From: Siphonodentalium dalli
Lineage: Eukaryota > Mollusca > Scaphopoda > Gadilida > Siphonodentaliidae
DNA length: 64,000 nt
Assembly: GCA_032622095.1 (NCBI GenBank)
Contig: CP136065.1
Coordinates: 93,379,343 to 93,443,342, forward strand
Direction: 5' to 3'
The translations under genes were made by a program, and so were the position numbers. Below the pieces are notes generated by a model, which saw nothing but the letters and a program-made list of their open reading frames with translations, was not told where the DNA came from and made no database searches. Below are positions 23,042 through 34,033 of this stretch, piece after piece (positions within the stretch are counted from its first letter, which is position 1; each line of letters opens with the position of its first letter).

Positions 23042-23365
23042 CAACCAGCACCTAATTAACGAGCCGGCGGCCTACTCCGACCACAACCCCCAGTGGGCTG
23101 CAGAACGAAAAATGTCTATAAAAGTTGAAATATTAGACTTACAAATTATCTTTTTCATTTCTTTTATTTGTAATTGGCATAGCTTGTCACAAACCAAAAA
23201 TCAACATTATTGACATAATAATGTAAAGGACAATAAACGAAATTGAAATCCCCATCTACACCTTTTACCGGACTCGGTCTCAACAGTCAGAGCATTTCGA
23301 CTTTTAAATCCGTCCCAAAAATTCCCATTTCTATAAATAAAACCCCCATCGTAAACTCCAGCGCC
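23042..23365 (+). repeat. Repeat family R2 copy
   Basis: Begins AACCAGCACCTAATTAACGA and includes CCCCCAGTGGGCTGCAGAA, GTAATTGGCATAGCTTGTCA, CACCTTTTACCGGACTCGG and AAATTCCCATTTCTATAAAT. Closest in layout to the copy at 25693-25960. Confidence 0.8.
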
Positions 23366-25140
23366 CAGGCGAAACAAGAATTTGTACATTAATATACACG
23401 CGGCGCGCGTAATAAAACAAGCATTATAGTCTTTATGTGGGCTCCTGGGCCGCATGAGCGAATGGTTAATCAAGCAAGCAAGTTTGGAGTTTGGGATGAT
23501 ACCCGGGAAGATTTGAAAGGGCCATCGGCCCTCTCCTACAACCCAATTTTGAATGCCGTAATTCCGCTGAACATGAATTCCAGCGTGACGGAATCACCAA
23601 ATTTTACGGAATTTCACTTTCCTGTGGCCTATAAAATCTAAAATTATGACCAGTAGGGTACCGCTTAAAATAAAAAAACATTGTACATACTATACAAAGT
23701 TGTTTGATTATATACAACTATATGTGTAAATTTAAGGATCATCTCACTCTGGGTCAAATTGTGTCCGTGACGGAATCGCCAAAAAAGTGCCATCAATATG
23801 AGGGTAGGTCCGTACTATTGAAGAACCCTGCTCATTCAGCCAAGCTGACCTGGAAAAAGTTCCCAATTAGTAAAGTAGATACATTATACTTGCAGAAAAA
23901 AGCCGCATTGTCACACACTTATGTGTATATTACAAGTTAACTCGATTTGTTCGCCGTGACGGAATCACACAACGGGCGTGACGGAATAACCGTGCGATTT
24001 TTTTTGGTATAGTTTTTTGTGTAACAAATGCGGACATTGTCATAAAAGCATAAAACTTGGCACATTTGTATATTAGGTCCCACGTATTATTTTCAGATAT
24101 GGGGGCAATCACGAAAATACTTTCCATGGCAACGGTTGCTATGCGACTGTTTTTACCTTAGAAACGGGTTGTTGGTAGGGGTTAAACCGTCATTTTACTA
24201 AAATATATGTGCAAAAAGGGGATACTATGGTAATTGAGGCAGATTGGGATATGGGAAATGTGACAAAAATAACATTTCCACACATACCCCACTATTAACC
24301 TAGAATGACCATTGAGCTGTTTGAAAATGATAATTTGGTTCATTTGACCTTATTTGGCAAAACATGAAAATATGCGTTGACTGCGCATGCGCGCATCATT
24401 GATCCCCAGTCACACACTATCTGGTGTTTAAGAGATTGTATAGTGAGGGCAATGACCATTCCAAAATATATTCATTGGATGGTAATAATGAAATACAGAA
24501 GAAGCAACAACATTCCCGATGACATGACAATGATGCAAATACCCATTATCGGTATCCATGGCCTCCTTTTCGTGGAATTCATGTGAAGAGCATTTGTAGG
24601 GTTTGTGAGATTGATATATGCCCAAGCACAGTAGGTGTTTGCCTACTGTGCATGAGGTGGATGCCACGAATGGTTAATCAACAATGTGGGAGCAGTATTT
24701 AGTGATGGACGAGGAGATAATTCCATGATGGTCACCTGTGTATGACAATGACACCTGATGTCATCTCAACAAGATGCTAATTACTGACGCACGAGACGAA
24801 TGAACACTTGACGTACCTGACACCACCACGTGACATATTCGCACCTGGTGTTACGTCATGTAATCGACACTATGGCGTAATTATATGCCATGAGAGTGTG
24901 GGTTAGTCGACGGATTAAAAGCCACTCATAATGTTCCGGTTTCAGATTAAGCTCCGGTGATGAACAGAATAGGCAGGTTTAAATTGAGAACTTCAAACTT
25001 CAAACGGCAGTCATTGTCAGCTATCTACAGTAACCTGATTTAATCCATAAGCATGTACTACAGACTTCTTCGTAAACGAATAAATATGACCGCTCTTTAT
25101 CGACATGCGATAACGTTTGTTTTCACACGCAGTGCAGCTT
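23366..25140. other. No gene; short hairpin and a scattered 13-mer
   Basis: CGTGACGGAATC occurs near 23585, 23766 and 23953, with a partial copy about 20 bp later, suggesting a decayed tandem array. A compact hairpin (GCACAGTAGG - loop - CCTACTGTGC) lies at about 24627-24652. No exon could be supported. Confidence 0.45.
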
Positions 25141-25497
25141 CCTAAAGCCCCTGTCACACTCAGACCGGCGCTCTCATTGCGCTGCAAAAGTACCAAAGCG
25201 GCCACCTAAACGCACTAAGGTCTCCAAGAACTGATTGGTGACGCAGTGGACAATGGCTACAACGGGCGAGGATCTCCATGGTCGCCCATAGGTGCCAGAG
25301 CGCCGCGCTTGTTTCATGTATGCACAAAACAAGCGCAGAGGCTCGGCGTTCTGGCCAGGACGTAGTACTGTCGCCGTGACAGCGCAAAGCAAAGCGCCAA
25401 GCGAGCGACGTGAGCGTTATGTGGACGTAGCAAGAGCGCATATTAGCTTCTCGTGATCGCAGTCACACTCCGCTGCGATCAGGCTGGCTTTTGCTTT
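25141..25497. repeat. Family B repeat, GCG-rich
   Basis: Starts CCCCTGTCACACTCAGACCG and is dense in GCGCT. It contains CTTGTTTCATGTATGCACAA and GTGACAGCGCAAAGCAAAGC. A related copy in reverse orientation lies at 27180-27540, and another end (CCGGCCTGAGTGTGACAGGG) at 31045-31065. High local GC makes the minus-strand frames look open. No domain is seen. Confidence 0.7.
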
Positions 25498-25576
25498 GAG
25501 TTGAAAAAGTATCAAAATACGAGTAACGCACAGTGGAAGCGCTGAAAATTGTCAGAAATTTTCAATATGTTAAAAC

Positions 25577-25690
25577 AAGAGAACCAATGTCAGAAATGGT
25601 AACGCGCTCAAGATCATATATTATAAACCCAAGAATGTAAATGTAGAATATAAAATATATTGGTTTTGCGAACCAGAATTCCGTTATAAA
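25577..25690 (-). repeat. Family A terminal segment
   Basis: AGAAATGGTAACGCGCTCAA through ATATATTGGTTTTGCGAACC and CAGAATTCCGTTATAAAAC, in the orientation of 3594-3910. It is fused directly to family R2. Confidence 0.75.
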
Positions 25691-25692
25691 AC

Positions 25693-25960
25693 AATAACAA
25701 CCAGCACCTAATTAACGAACCGGTGGCCGACTCGACCGTCTCCGCCCACAACCCCCAGTGGGCTGCAGAAATTTCTTTCATTTGTAATTGACATATAGTT
25801 TATCACAAACCAAAAATAAACATTACTCAACGTTGATTAACACAATAAACGAAATTGAATTTCCCCAACTACATGCACCTTTTACGGGACTCGGCCTCCA
25901 GCTCGCAGTTTGACTTTTAATCATCCCAAAAATTCCCATTCTATAAATAAAACTATTTAA
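25693..25960 (+). repeat. Family R2 copy adjoining family A
   Basis: AACCAGCACCTAATTAACGA, CCCCCAGTGGGCTGCAGAA, CTTTTACGGGACTCGGCCTC and TCTATAAATAAAACT. The A-R2 order recurs in reverse orientation at 29280-29460. Confidence 0.8.
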
Positions 25961-26082
25961 ACACCCATTGATAATGTCAGCCCGCACGGGAAAGAGAAAC
26001 TCCCCACCAGTTATACATGCAGCGCGCGTGACAAGCTATGCACCTATCCCGCTTATCACGTTTTCATCGCGCTCTGTGTACG

Positions 26083-27168
26083 CAGAGACGTGGCGACATG
26101 GGGGGGGGGGGTTGGGGATGTATCACCCCCCCAACTTTGGTAAAAAAAATTCAACAGTTGGAAATTTCGTACCTGCAAAAACATTAGTTGGAAATTTCAC
26201 ACCAACAATAGGTTGAAATGTTCTTGTAGTTTGATTTTCAAACAATTTATTGGGGGGAATTAATTGTTTTTGGACCAATATTTGCATATTTTCCTATTTT
26301 TGTCAAAATTTTGGACTGAAATGGTCATCAGTTGGAAATTTTCCAACCTCAGGGAGGTGACAGGTTGGAAATGTCCAACACTTGGAAATCTTGTGTCCTG
26401 GTCCCTCCCCCGTGGCCAGTCAAAAACTGCTAGTTACATTTAAGAAAACAATATTCTCATACATTTGGTCAACATTGTCATTGGAATTGTCATCAGTTGT
26501 AAATTTTCCAACCTAAGTGGGGTGTCAGGTTTGAAATTGCCAACTCTAAGAATGCTTGACGCTAGTCTAGATGCTAGGATTTTGCGATTTTCTTGTTCAG
26601 ATTAAAAAAAATTCGCACACCGGGCCGAACCATGATCGGCCTGGTGTGTCAGTGCCTCTCCCATGTGGCCAATACAAAAATGCTAATAAGTTTAACAATA
26701 TTTTACTACAATTGGTCAAACTTGTGGTCATCAGTTGGAGAATTTTACAACCTGAGGGGGGTATGAGGTTTGAAATGTCCAACACTATATAGAAAAGCTT
26801 TAGTTGAGGCCAGTCTGGATGCTAGGATTTGCGATTTTCTTGTTCGAATTTCAAAATTTTCTCACACAGGCCGAACAACGATGGTCAGCTGACTCAGCTC
26901 AGTGATGTCGTGGTCTCTTGTGCCCGTAGCCGTGTGCAATTGTATGGAGTTAGACCACTAGATATTAGGATTTATGCAATGTTTCAGGTTAAATATAGAA
27001 CAATGGTTTATGAAGATATAGGATATTAGGAAACACTAAGGTGCAAGGGGGGGGGGTGCAAATGGAATTATGCAAAACTTGTGTTCGGTCTGATTCTAAC
27101 TCAAGGGGGTGCAGTTGGAATTTCCCAAGGTTGACACCCCCAACGGAAACCCTCTAGCCACGTCCCTG
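26083..27168. mobile_element. Non-autonomous hAT-like transposon with 8-bp duplication
   Basis: TGTGTACG is duplicated exactly at 26075-26082 and 27169-27176. The 1086-bp element starts CAGAGACGTGGC and ends GCCACGTCCCTG, an 11-of-12 inverted match. An 8-bp duplication with CAG...CTG ends is characteristic of the hAT superfamily. The interior consists of diverged subunits containing TTGGAAATTT and TGGTCATCAGTTGGA and ends with ACACCCCCAACGGAAACCCT. It encodes no transposase. A diverged relative lacking the right end lies at 47508-48195. Confidence 0.9.
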
Positions 27169-27179
27169 TGTGTACGACC

Positions 27180-27540
27180 CATTTCGTTCCTGCTTTGTCA
27201 GGTCACACGCTCTCACTGCGTTTCCTCCACGCCAAAAACGCTCTTAATGCGTTCAAGTTGTTGTCATTGTGTTGTTAGTACGCTTTGCGCTGTCATGGCG
27301 ACGGTAATACGCCTGGTCAGAACGCCGAACCTCTGCGCTTGTTTTGTGCATGCACAAAACAAGCGCGTGCTCTGGCGCTCTGGGGCGATCACAGAGACCC
27401 TCTCCCGTCCTATCCAGTGCCCACTGCGTCACCAATACGTTCTTGGATACCTTACTGCGCTTTGCTTGGCGCTTCGATTATTTTTCAGCGCAATGCAAGC
27501 GCCGGCCTGATCGCAGCGGAGTGTGACAGTAGTTTAATCG
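27180..27540. repeat. Family B repeat, second copy
   Basis: Reverse-orientation relative of 25141-25497, with TGCACAAAACAAGCGCGTGC in the middle and GCCGGCCTGATCGCAGCGGA at the right end. The 133-codon plus-strand frame covering it (27109-27510) is repeat-derived. Confidence 0.7.
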
Positions 27541-27544
27541 GACA

Positions 27545-28460
27545 GCTAATTTATTACGCCACCTAGTGTGGTGTTACTAGCATTTGTTTTTTTATGTCGC
27601 ATGGAGTACAGGGCGAATATGTTCTTGGAGATTGTTTGTACCTTACTCAATCGTACCGATATAATCACGTAGATGCCGAAATTGTAAAGTTAACGTCAGC
27701 GGTGTATAATACGTTTATGAAAATATGATAAATCCTATCGATAGAGTCAGGACAGGCTCAAATTGTAAACTTAAAGTCACCGGTGTAATAATATGTTGTT
27801 GAAAATATAAATAATCTGATAGCCTGAAAATATTGTATAACCTATTGGGAGCCCATAATAAATGGGAATAACCTATTGGGAGCCCCTGCATGTAGTGAAC
27901 TGAATTGTGCGTATTTTATGGAGATTGTTTGTACCTTACTGAATCGTACCGATATAATCACGTAGATGCCGAAGTTGTAAAGTTAACGCCACTGGTGTAT
28001 AATATGTTTATGATAAATCGTATCGATAGAGTGAGGACAGGCTCAAATTGTAAACTTAAAGTCGAAAATATAAATAATCTGATAGCCTGAAAATATTGTA
28101 TAACCTGTTGGGAGCCCCTGGTGTAGTGAACTGAATTATGGGTAATTTTAATTGGAGTGCGCATGTCTGTTTTTTTTGTAGTAACGGCCATCTTTTATTT
28201 TCTGTAATTATGGTAAGAGTTTATTGTTTAATTTATTTATTATTTAAGTTTGTTTCAATTTTTGAATGGTTTTATGTTAACCCGATAATTTGTATTTTGT
28301 AAAGAATAAAATTGTTTGAAGAAAAATGGCGAATTTCATTTCGATAGACTATTTGTTTTTAGTTGAAGATAAAACAAATTTGGAAAACAAATATTATAAC
28401 CCATTGAGAGCCTCGTGAAGTGTATTGTGGGTATTTTAATATAATTGCGCATGCGCAGTC
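27545..28460 (+). repeat. Tandem units of the GTACCTTACTSAATCGTACC family
   Basis: Two main units (from about 27639 and 27930) share GTACCTTACTNAATCGTACC, TTGTAAAGTTAACG, CGGTGTATAATA, AGGACAGGCTCAAATTGTAA, ATATAAATAATCTGATAGCC and ATTGGGAGCCCC. A decayed third remnant ends near 28450. Two more units lie at 54484-54960. Confidence 0.8.
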
Positions 28461-29279
28461 TATATGCGTTCTTTTGGGGAAATTCGCTATTTTGGTTAAG
28501 TGAAACAATGGTATGAGTTCAATGTTTGTTTGTATATAAGAAAGTATATTGAATTTTGGAGGCCGACAATTGTATCTATTTGAAGATTAAAAGTTGCTTG
28601 TGTGTATTTAGCTGTGCATGGTTCGTTAATTAGGCCAGCCTATTGTCATATTAGAACGTCTCCAATAACATACAACCTCTCTGCAGTTAACATTGTGAAT
28701 TTGGCAACAGTCCAAGCAGGCCCTCTAATGGAGCACTGTGAATTTGGCAACAGTCCAAGACACGTGGGGTATAATAAATGAACACCTGTGGCCAACTTGA
28801 TCTCCAGAATGTTTTTAAGTGGAAGGGACAGTGTAGTGGGGTGGGGGTGGAAGTTAGATTTTGAGTGTGTATGATTCACAACTTTTGTAAAAAAAAGTTA
28901 ATGCACATGTAGTTGGAAATTTCATACATTATTACACTACAACATAAAGGTTAAAATACATGGTTACCATTGCCTTGTATCCCAACTAGTAATTATTGTC
29001 CCCATTATGATGGGGACGGCGATCGAATGATGGAGGTATTTTGAGGGGGTGGGAGTCACAACTGTTATAAAGAATTTTAACAGTTGGAAATTTCATACAT
29101 GATTACACTAACTTTTTGTCCCCATTTATTTTACTGCTGTCTTGTTTGTTACTGTATTCCTGATATGGAAATAATAAAGAGCATTTATTACGCCACCTGT
29201 GGTGTATCTAGCTGCTGAGATTTTGATATTGCGTGGTGGACAGGGCGAATGCATTGTGGGGCTTTTATTTATAGAGTTG
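28461..29279. other. No gene; fragments of other repeats
   Basis: TGTGAATTTGGCAACAGTCC occurs twice (about 28692 and 28737). TTGGAAATTTCATACAT at about 28912 and 29084 resembles hAT element interiors. An ATAAAGAGC-family copy lies near 29145-29185. TTTATTACGCCACCT (29186) echoes 27550. Confidence 0.5.
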
Positions 29280-29460
29280 GAAATTCCGTTTATTTAAAAG
29301 TCGGAACTACGCGACCAGTAGGCCAAGTCCAGTAAAACGGTTCGTTATAGGTGCTGGTTGTTATTGTTATTTTAACGGAATTCTGAGTTGGTCATTCGCG
29401 AAACCAATATATTTTATATTCTATAATTAAAACCGTGGGTATATAATATATGATCCTCTT
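29280..29460 (-). repeat. Family R2-A junction in reverse orientation
   Basis: ACGGTTCGTTATAGGTGCTG then TTGTTATTTTAACGGAATTC and GCGAAACCAATATATTTTAT mirror the A-R2 join at 25577-25960. The two are inverted about a roughly 3.3 kb interval. Confidence 0.65.
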
Positions 29461-29532
29461 TATGGATATTGTAGGAAGGTAAATTTAGCTAAAGCGGTGG
29501 GATATCTTGCAAGACAACACATTTCGGTTTGC

Positions 29533-30245
29533 GCTATAACTGCTCAATGTTTTAAGGTGTTACACAACGTCTGATAAAAAGAGTTCTATCTGGAATATTC
29601 ACACTATTTTTTCAGAGAACATGCATAGAGTAAACATAGTCCTATCGGACTATCGTAAAGTAGTTCCGTTTAATTCGGGATTAATTAACCCTCAGACAGC
29701 CGAAACTGCCGACAATAAATTCGCTTGTTCGTGTCCCCCGAAAATCAAACTTGCCTGTTTAGAGGTCCCATTTTCGTGGCTAATGGTGATAGAATCACAA
29801 TTTTTCAGTCAAGTTCATGGATAAATTACATTACACTTAATCGGCTTATGTCCGCGGCCATAAACCTGCGTTTTGATAACAATTTATTTGAGACAAACTG
29901 TTGCGCGGGTATCAGTCGGCGCTTATCGGTTGAAGTTATTATGATCGTGCAGCCTGCGCGTGCAACAAGTGTTCAAATACAACAGAAGAAAAAAATACTA
30001 TGTCAAATAAATAACGTGATCAATGGACAGACAAGTTTCATTTCCGTGGGACACGAAAAAGCGAATTTAATGTCGTCAGTTTCGGCAGTCTGAGGGGTTT
30101 AATTAATCTCCTTTACGATATCCCGATAGGACTATATTTACACTATGTTCTCTGAAAAAAAATGGTGTGAATATTCCCGATAGAACTATTTTTATCAGAC
30201 GTTTTGTAACACATTAAAACATTGAGCAGTTAGCGCAATTTTCTG
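29533..30245. mobile_element. Foldback element with long inverted arms
   Basis: Arms of more than 200 bp (about 29533-29755 and 30035-30245) pair through CTGCTCAATGTTTTAA, CGTCTGATAAAAA, TTTCAGAGAACATG-like, ATAGTCCTATCGG and CGAAACTG segments. Inside, TTAATTAA next to CCCTCAGACAGCCGAAACTG (from 29689) faces CAGTCTGAGGGG next to TTAATTAA (about 30097), so a TTAA-type unit is nested at the core. The 122-codon frame across it (29725-30093) runs into the arm and is not credible as a gene. Confidence 0.75.
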
Positions 30246-30529
30246 GAATTTCGGACTATTTCGTCTATAAAAATACGATGAGCAACTGAAAATGTTTTTC
30301 AACATTCTGGAAGGGGTAGATGTCCAGGTATATATGTTTAAAATTTCACGCATAAACTATGACAGATAACAAAGTTATAATTAGTTTTATAGGCCCACGT
30401 ACCATAAATCCCCTATAATAAACGCATGCCTCCGTAAGCACATGGCTTTGCTGTGGATGCTTTCGTTCCCAGCATGCATCATTCTCGCTATCTGTAAAAT
30501 GTCTATGAACAATGGCTGTGCCACGCACT

Positions 30530-30760
30530 CTTAGCTTTGATCCGCATTTAGAAGCATTCTGGTGTGGCGAATGAGAAACCTGCAGTAATTTATAAGCCGT
30601 AGTTCATTGTAATAATTTGAAGAATTACTTATCTTAACGGAATTCTGAGGCGGTCCATTCATGTAACCAATATATTTTATATTATGATTTATATTTATGG
30701 CTAATAATACGATCTTGGTGGCGTTACCATTTCTGACTATGGTTTTCTTGTTGCGGAGTG
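30530..30760 (+). repeat. Family A copy
   Basis: TTGATCCGCATTTAGAAGCA, GAGAAACCTGCAGTAATTTA, ACGGAATTCTGAGGCGGTCC and the terminal GGCGTTACCATTTCTGACTA then GGTTTTCTTGTT. Close in layout to 2941-3235. Confidence 0.85.
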
Positions 30761-30789
30761 TTGGGTATTTTCCCCACAACCTAAAAACT

Positions 30790-31068
30790 GACTATGACTG
30801 GAGAACGCAGGAGGCGCTATCTATACTCTCCGCGCCCGCGCAGAGAGCGTTTTGCGAACTTATTGAGAACGTACTAGCATCACAATGACAGCGACTTGAA
30901 CGCACTAAGAGCGCGAGACTTGACAAAGTAGGAACGCAATAGGAGCATACTTTGTTTTTAAAGTTTGACAATTTTCGACAGTTTTCGGCGCTCCTCCTGC
31001 GTGATAGTCATATGTTGGTACTTTTGCAGCGCAGTGAGAGCGCCGGCCTGAGTGTGACAGGGGTTTAA
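30790..31068. repeat. Family B copy, truncated
   Basis: GCG-rich segment ending GCCGGCCTGAGTGTGACAGG then GGTTTAA. The left boundary is unclear. Confidence 0.6.
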
Positions 31069-31205
31069 GCTAAGAAGTTCTCAATCTAAGCCTGTCTAAT
31101 AGCACCATGGATTAATGAACTACTTATATGTATATTCCATTTATCTCGGAATGGTTAATTTATAACATCAGAAGTAAAATGTGCCTTTTTCTCCAATGGG
31201 GAACA

Positions 31206-31436
31206 TTAACCATATAAATACTCATTGACGAGTAGTTCCCTTATAAATGTTCCAAAAACGACCATAGAACTTAATATGAACATTTCCCACCAATTAATAG
31301 AATCATTCTGCACTTGTCTTATCTTTTTATCTGTCTGTCGTCTGCTTACATTCCATGAACACCCCTCCAAATGGATAATAAACCATTACACTGTATACCT
31401 TCCTAACTGATTGGGATAACCAACTTAGTCTATAGA
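31206..31436 (-). mobile_element. Diverged TTAA-type MITE copy (8.36 kb family), reversed
   Basis: ACTCATTGACGAGTAGTTCC, CTGTCTGTCGTCTGCTTACA, CCCTCCAAATGGATAATAAA and ACTGTATACCTTCCTAACTG are reverse-complement matches to the interior of 18774-19392. Confidence 0.65.
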
Positions 31437-31825
31437 AAGGATATAGACATATATGTATTTTCCCCCCAAAAAATCATATTTGACATTTAGACATATATAT
31501 AAAGAACATAAATTATATACAAAAGTTTCACGTGATCATTAATGACTGATCCGAAAACACAAATGTCCACCGATGGCCACGTACGCGCACACCCACCTGC
31601 CCATTATAGGCATATACATGTGTGCACAAATGGCCCTCTGCTGGGCATTTCTGCATGTTTACCAGTTATATGGTCACAATTATAATGTAATTTATAATAT
31701 CAGCCTGGAACTTGGAAGTTAGAGAGTTTTCCTTACTTTTCCTAATATATACCCAGCTCGTGGTTATAATGAGCTATATAGCAATAAATATACATAACAC
31801 TAACCCTCATCTGGATATATACACA

Positions 31826-31922
31826 CCATATATATTAGTTTGTTGAACTTATTATCTGAACATTTCCTATCGGGTAACTACTCACCAATGATGCTCTACT
31901 ATAGAAAGACATGAAAGGGTTA
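31826..31922 (+). mobile_element. Right-end fragment of the same TTAA-type MITE family
   Basis: TTGAACTTATTATCTGAACA through AACTACTCACCAATGATGCT to GAAAGGGTTAA (TTAA at 31919-31922) matches the right end at 8.85-8.93 kb. Confidence 0.7.
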
Positions 31923-32740
31923 ATTATCGAATATGTCAACCTTAGTTCAAACGACTCCTCACAATGGGAAGATCATTAATGTTATATCTACGGGTCTGTC
32001 ATATATATCTTTGCAGATGAATATATATGCACCATTTTATATGTATACATCTGGGAATTAACAGCCTGTTCTTTAGGTCAGAGAACACATAATTTTCGCA
32101 GCCTCTTCCGGAATCGATACCAATGCCGCATGTAAGTATCCTCTTGTCGCCTTTTCTGTTCACCTGTAATAAATGGTGATTGTTTAGCATCGGCAGGTCT
32201 CTTGTTGAAAGTCAGTTCAGGTCGATACCCAATAACAACGCTTCAAAGGCAAACACATGCGGCATATCAAAGAACATTTTAAAAGATTGTGTTTAATTAT
32301 AAATAGAACGGAGCCAATAATGACAACTGTACCTTAATTAACGCTGACGAACCTGTCTCGGATCGATACATGTCTCTGAATTTGACACGGAATGTCGCAG
32401 AACAAACAGATACAAGGGAGAAATTACCATAGCTGAATTGCACCAACATACGCGTAGTTGCTTAAACGGACATCACTCATTCGAGCTTCCGAATTTTTGT
32501 TACGTATAATTTTGAAGGATGGATAAGATAGGTTGAAAAATGCACGAAATATTGATATACCGGACTCACATGCTCTGAAAAATACTTGCCATTGTCACAC
32601 AAATTTTCCAATTGTTTAAATTTTTCGCATAAAAGTTAAATAAACGCTTTATTTCTACCATATCAGGAATCGACTAACACAGAATGCTCTTTTTTGTTCC
32701 ATGCCGTGCATATGACTTTGGGGGGGGGGGGGGCAAACAC
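31923..32740. other. No gene; poly-G tract
   Basis: A run of fourteen G lies at about 32720-32733, and a degenerate reversed ATAAAGAGCGTT-family copy at about 32645-32690. GCAT|GTAAGTATCC at 32128 looks like a splice donor, but no exon in front of it is convincing. Confidence 0.45.
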
Positions 32741-32905
32741 CGTGTTCAACGTTGTATTTTTGTATGACTTCAATGCATCTTTCTGTGACATATAATGCTC
32801 GCAGCAAGGTAGTTCAAGTATTTATCGACCTATTTCGATACCGGACAAAATTCAAAAGCGAACATTTTAGGTGTATTTTGGAGCGCAAACCACCAAGTGG
32901 CTTTA
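32741..32905 (+). repeat. Left member of an inverted pair
   Basis: GTATGACTTCAATGC, AAGGTAGTTCAAGTATTT, CGACCTATTTCGATACC, AAAAGCGAA and TTGGAGCGCAAACC recur as reverse complement at 35030-35200, 2.3 kb away. The 118-codon frame starting here is a by-product of the repeat. Confidence 0.75.
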
Positions 32906-33946
32906 CGGCGAGTACACACAGCTGGCAAATTGTCTGGCAATTTGTCATGCACTTATTTGCAAACGGCTATTATTTAGACAATCGCGACTGTGAGATAAAT
33001 TTCTGGATTACCTATATGGTATGTGTGTTCTGTCCTTGTATCGCTTATTTGATATATCAAATCACACGATTGGTTGTTTCATGGAATGAGTTTTGTGATA
33101 TATTTTAAGGATAATTCTGGCAAATGTCAAATGAACGTACCCTAAAACGCTGGCAAATGTGCCTATGGCAATTTCACAGGCAATTCGCCGTAGTGTGATA
33201 AGAACTGAACGACAAATTACTTATAAACTACATATTACAAGACGTTGACTATATGCGCAGTTAGAAACGTGTAATTCCTTTAATTATTATACAACTAACA
33301 ATTTCGCGAAATTATCCTTAAAATATCTGGCAATCAAGCAATCGTGTAATAACTAATGCCATTTCATCGCTCAACTGGGCGATAAAAGAATAGAAGACAT
33401 ATTCTGTAATTCTAAACTTTATCACAAAAGTGTGCAATAGATATTTATCACATTATTATAGCCCATAAACCCGGCCACATATTTTTTAGTAAGACACGTG
33501 TATTATCGGCACGCGCAGTGACGTAACACCTTAATGATACCGTAACGATACCGATCAATGTTATTATTATGTTAATTAGAATATAACTATTATATTCAAT
33601 TTGTGTTGGGTTATTTAGTGTTGATTGTGGAATAAACGTGGATGATAAGGTTGGTTGAACAATTTTGTCATCACGAAAAGACATTTAAAATGGAACTATA
33701 TTTTTTCCTGACGGTGTCTTCACTGCGCGTCTTTGGTTGTGAGAAGGAAATCAATATTTGTTTTAACCCCAGCCGTTTCGAGATAGTTTTTCCTTGCTAA
33801 AATGTGATAAAAAGGATCTCAAATTCGTCGAAATGCTATAACAATTGCGGCTATCAGAGATAATCTATATTTCAATCTATGAAGAATTTCGTGAATTTTG
33901 AAGTTGTGTGAACACACCCTTATATGATACTAATTACCCACTACTT
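32906..33946. other. No gene; weak inverted repeat
   Basis: TGGCAAATTG/TGGCAATTT phrases recur between 32933 and 33175. TTTTAAGGATAATTCTGG (33102) faces AATTATCCTTAAAATATC (33311). Nothing else recognised. Confidence 0.45.
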
Positions 33947-34021
33947 AGACGCCACAACCGTCTCCGATCTCGCTGCTCTCATCGGGATGAGAGCAGCGAG
34001 ATCGGAGACGGTTGTGGCGTC
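33947..34021. repeat. Perfect GC-rich hairpin with 12-bp flanking direct repeats
   Basis: AGACGCCACAACCGTCTCCG, then ATCTCGCTGCTCTCAT, a CGGG loop, and the complete reverse complement. Around it TACCCACTACTT (33935-33946) and TACCCATTACTT (34022-34033) differ by one base, as a target duplication would. It is much richer in GC than its surroundings. Too short for a gene. Confidence 0.9.
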
Positions 34022-34033
34022 TACCCATTACTT

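Noticed and set aside
22822-23055. His/Thr-rich frames at the CA microsatellite
   Set aside because: Direct translation of (CA)n/(CT)n.
24428-24667. Cys/His-rich frame as a zinc-finger protein
   Set aside because: Spacing fits no known finger class and the frame overlaps a short hairpin. Likely chance.
27109-27566. 133- and 93-codon plus-strand frames
   Set aside because: They lie in the GC-rich family B repeat, whose other copy does not preserve the frame.
29725-30093. 122-codon frame as a gene
   Set aside because: It runs from one inverted arm into the other of a foldback element.
32031-32131. Small plus-strand exon before GTAAGTATCC
   Set aside because: The donor is good, but no open frame of sensible length or convincing acceptor pairs with it. 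Such donors are expected by chance in 64 kb.
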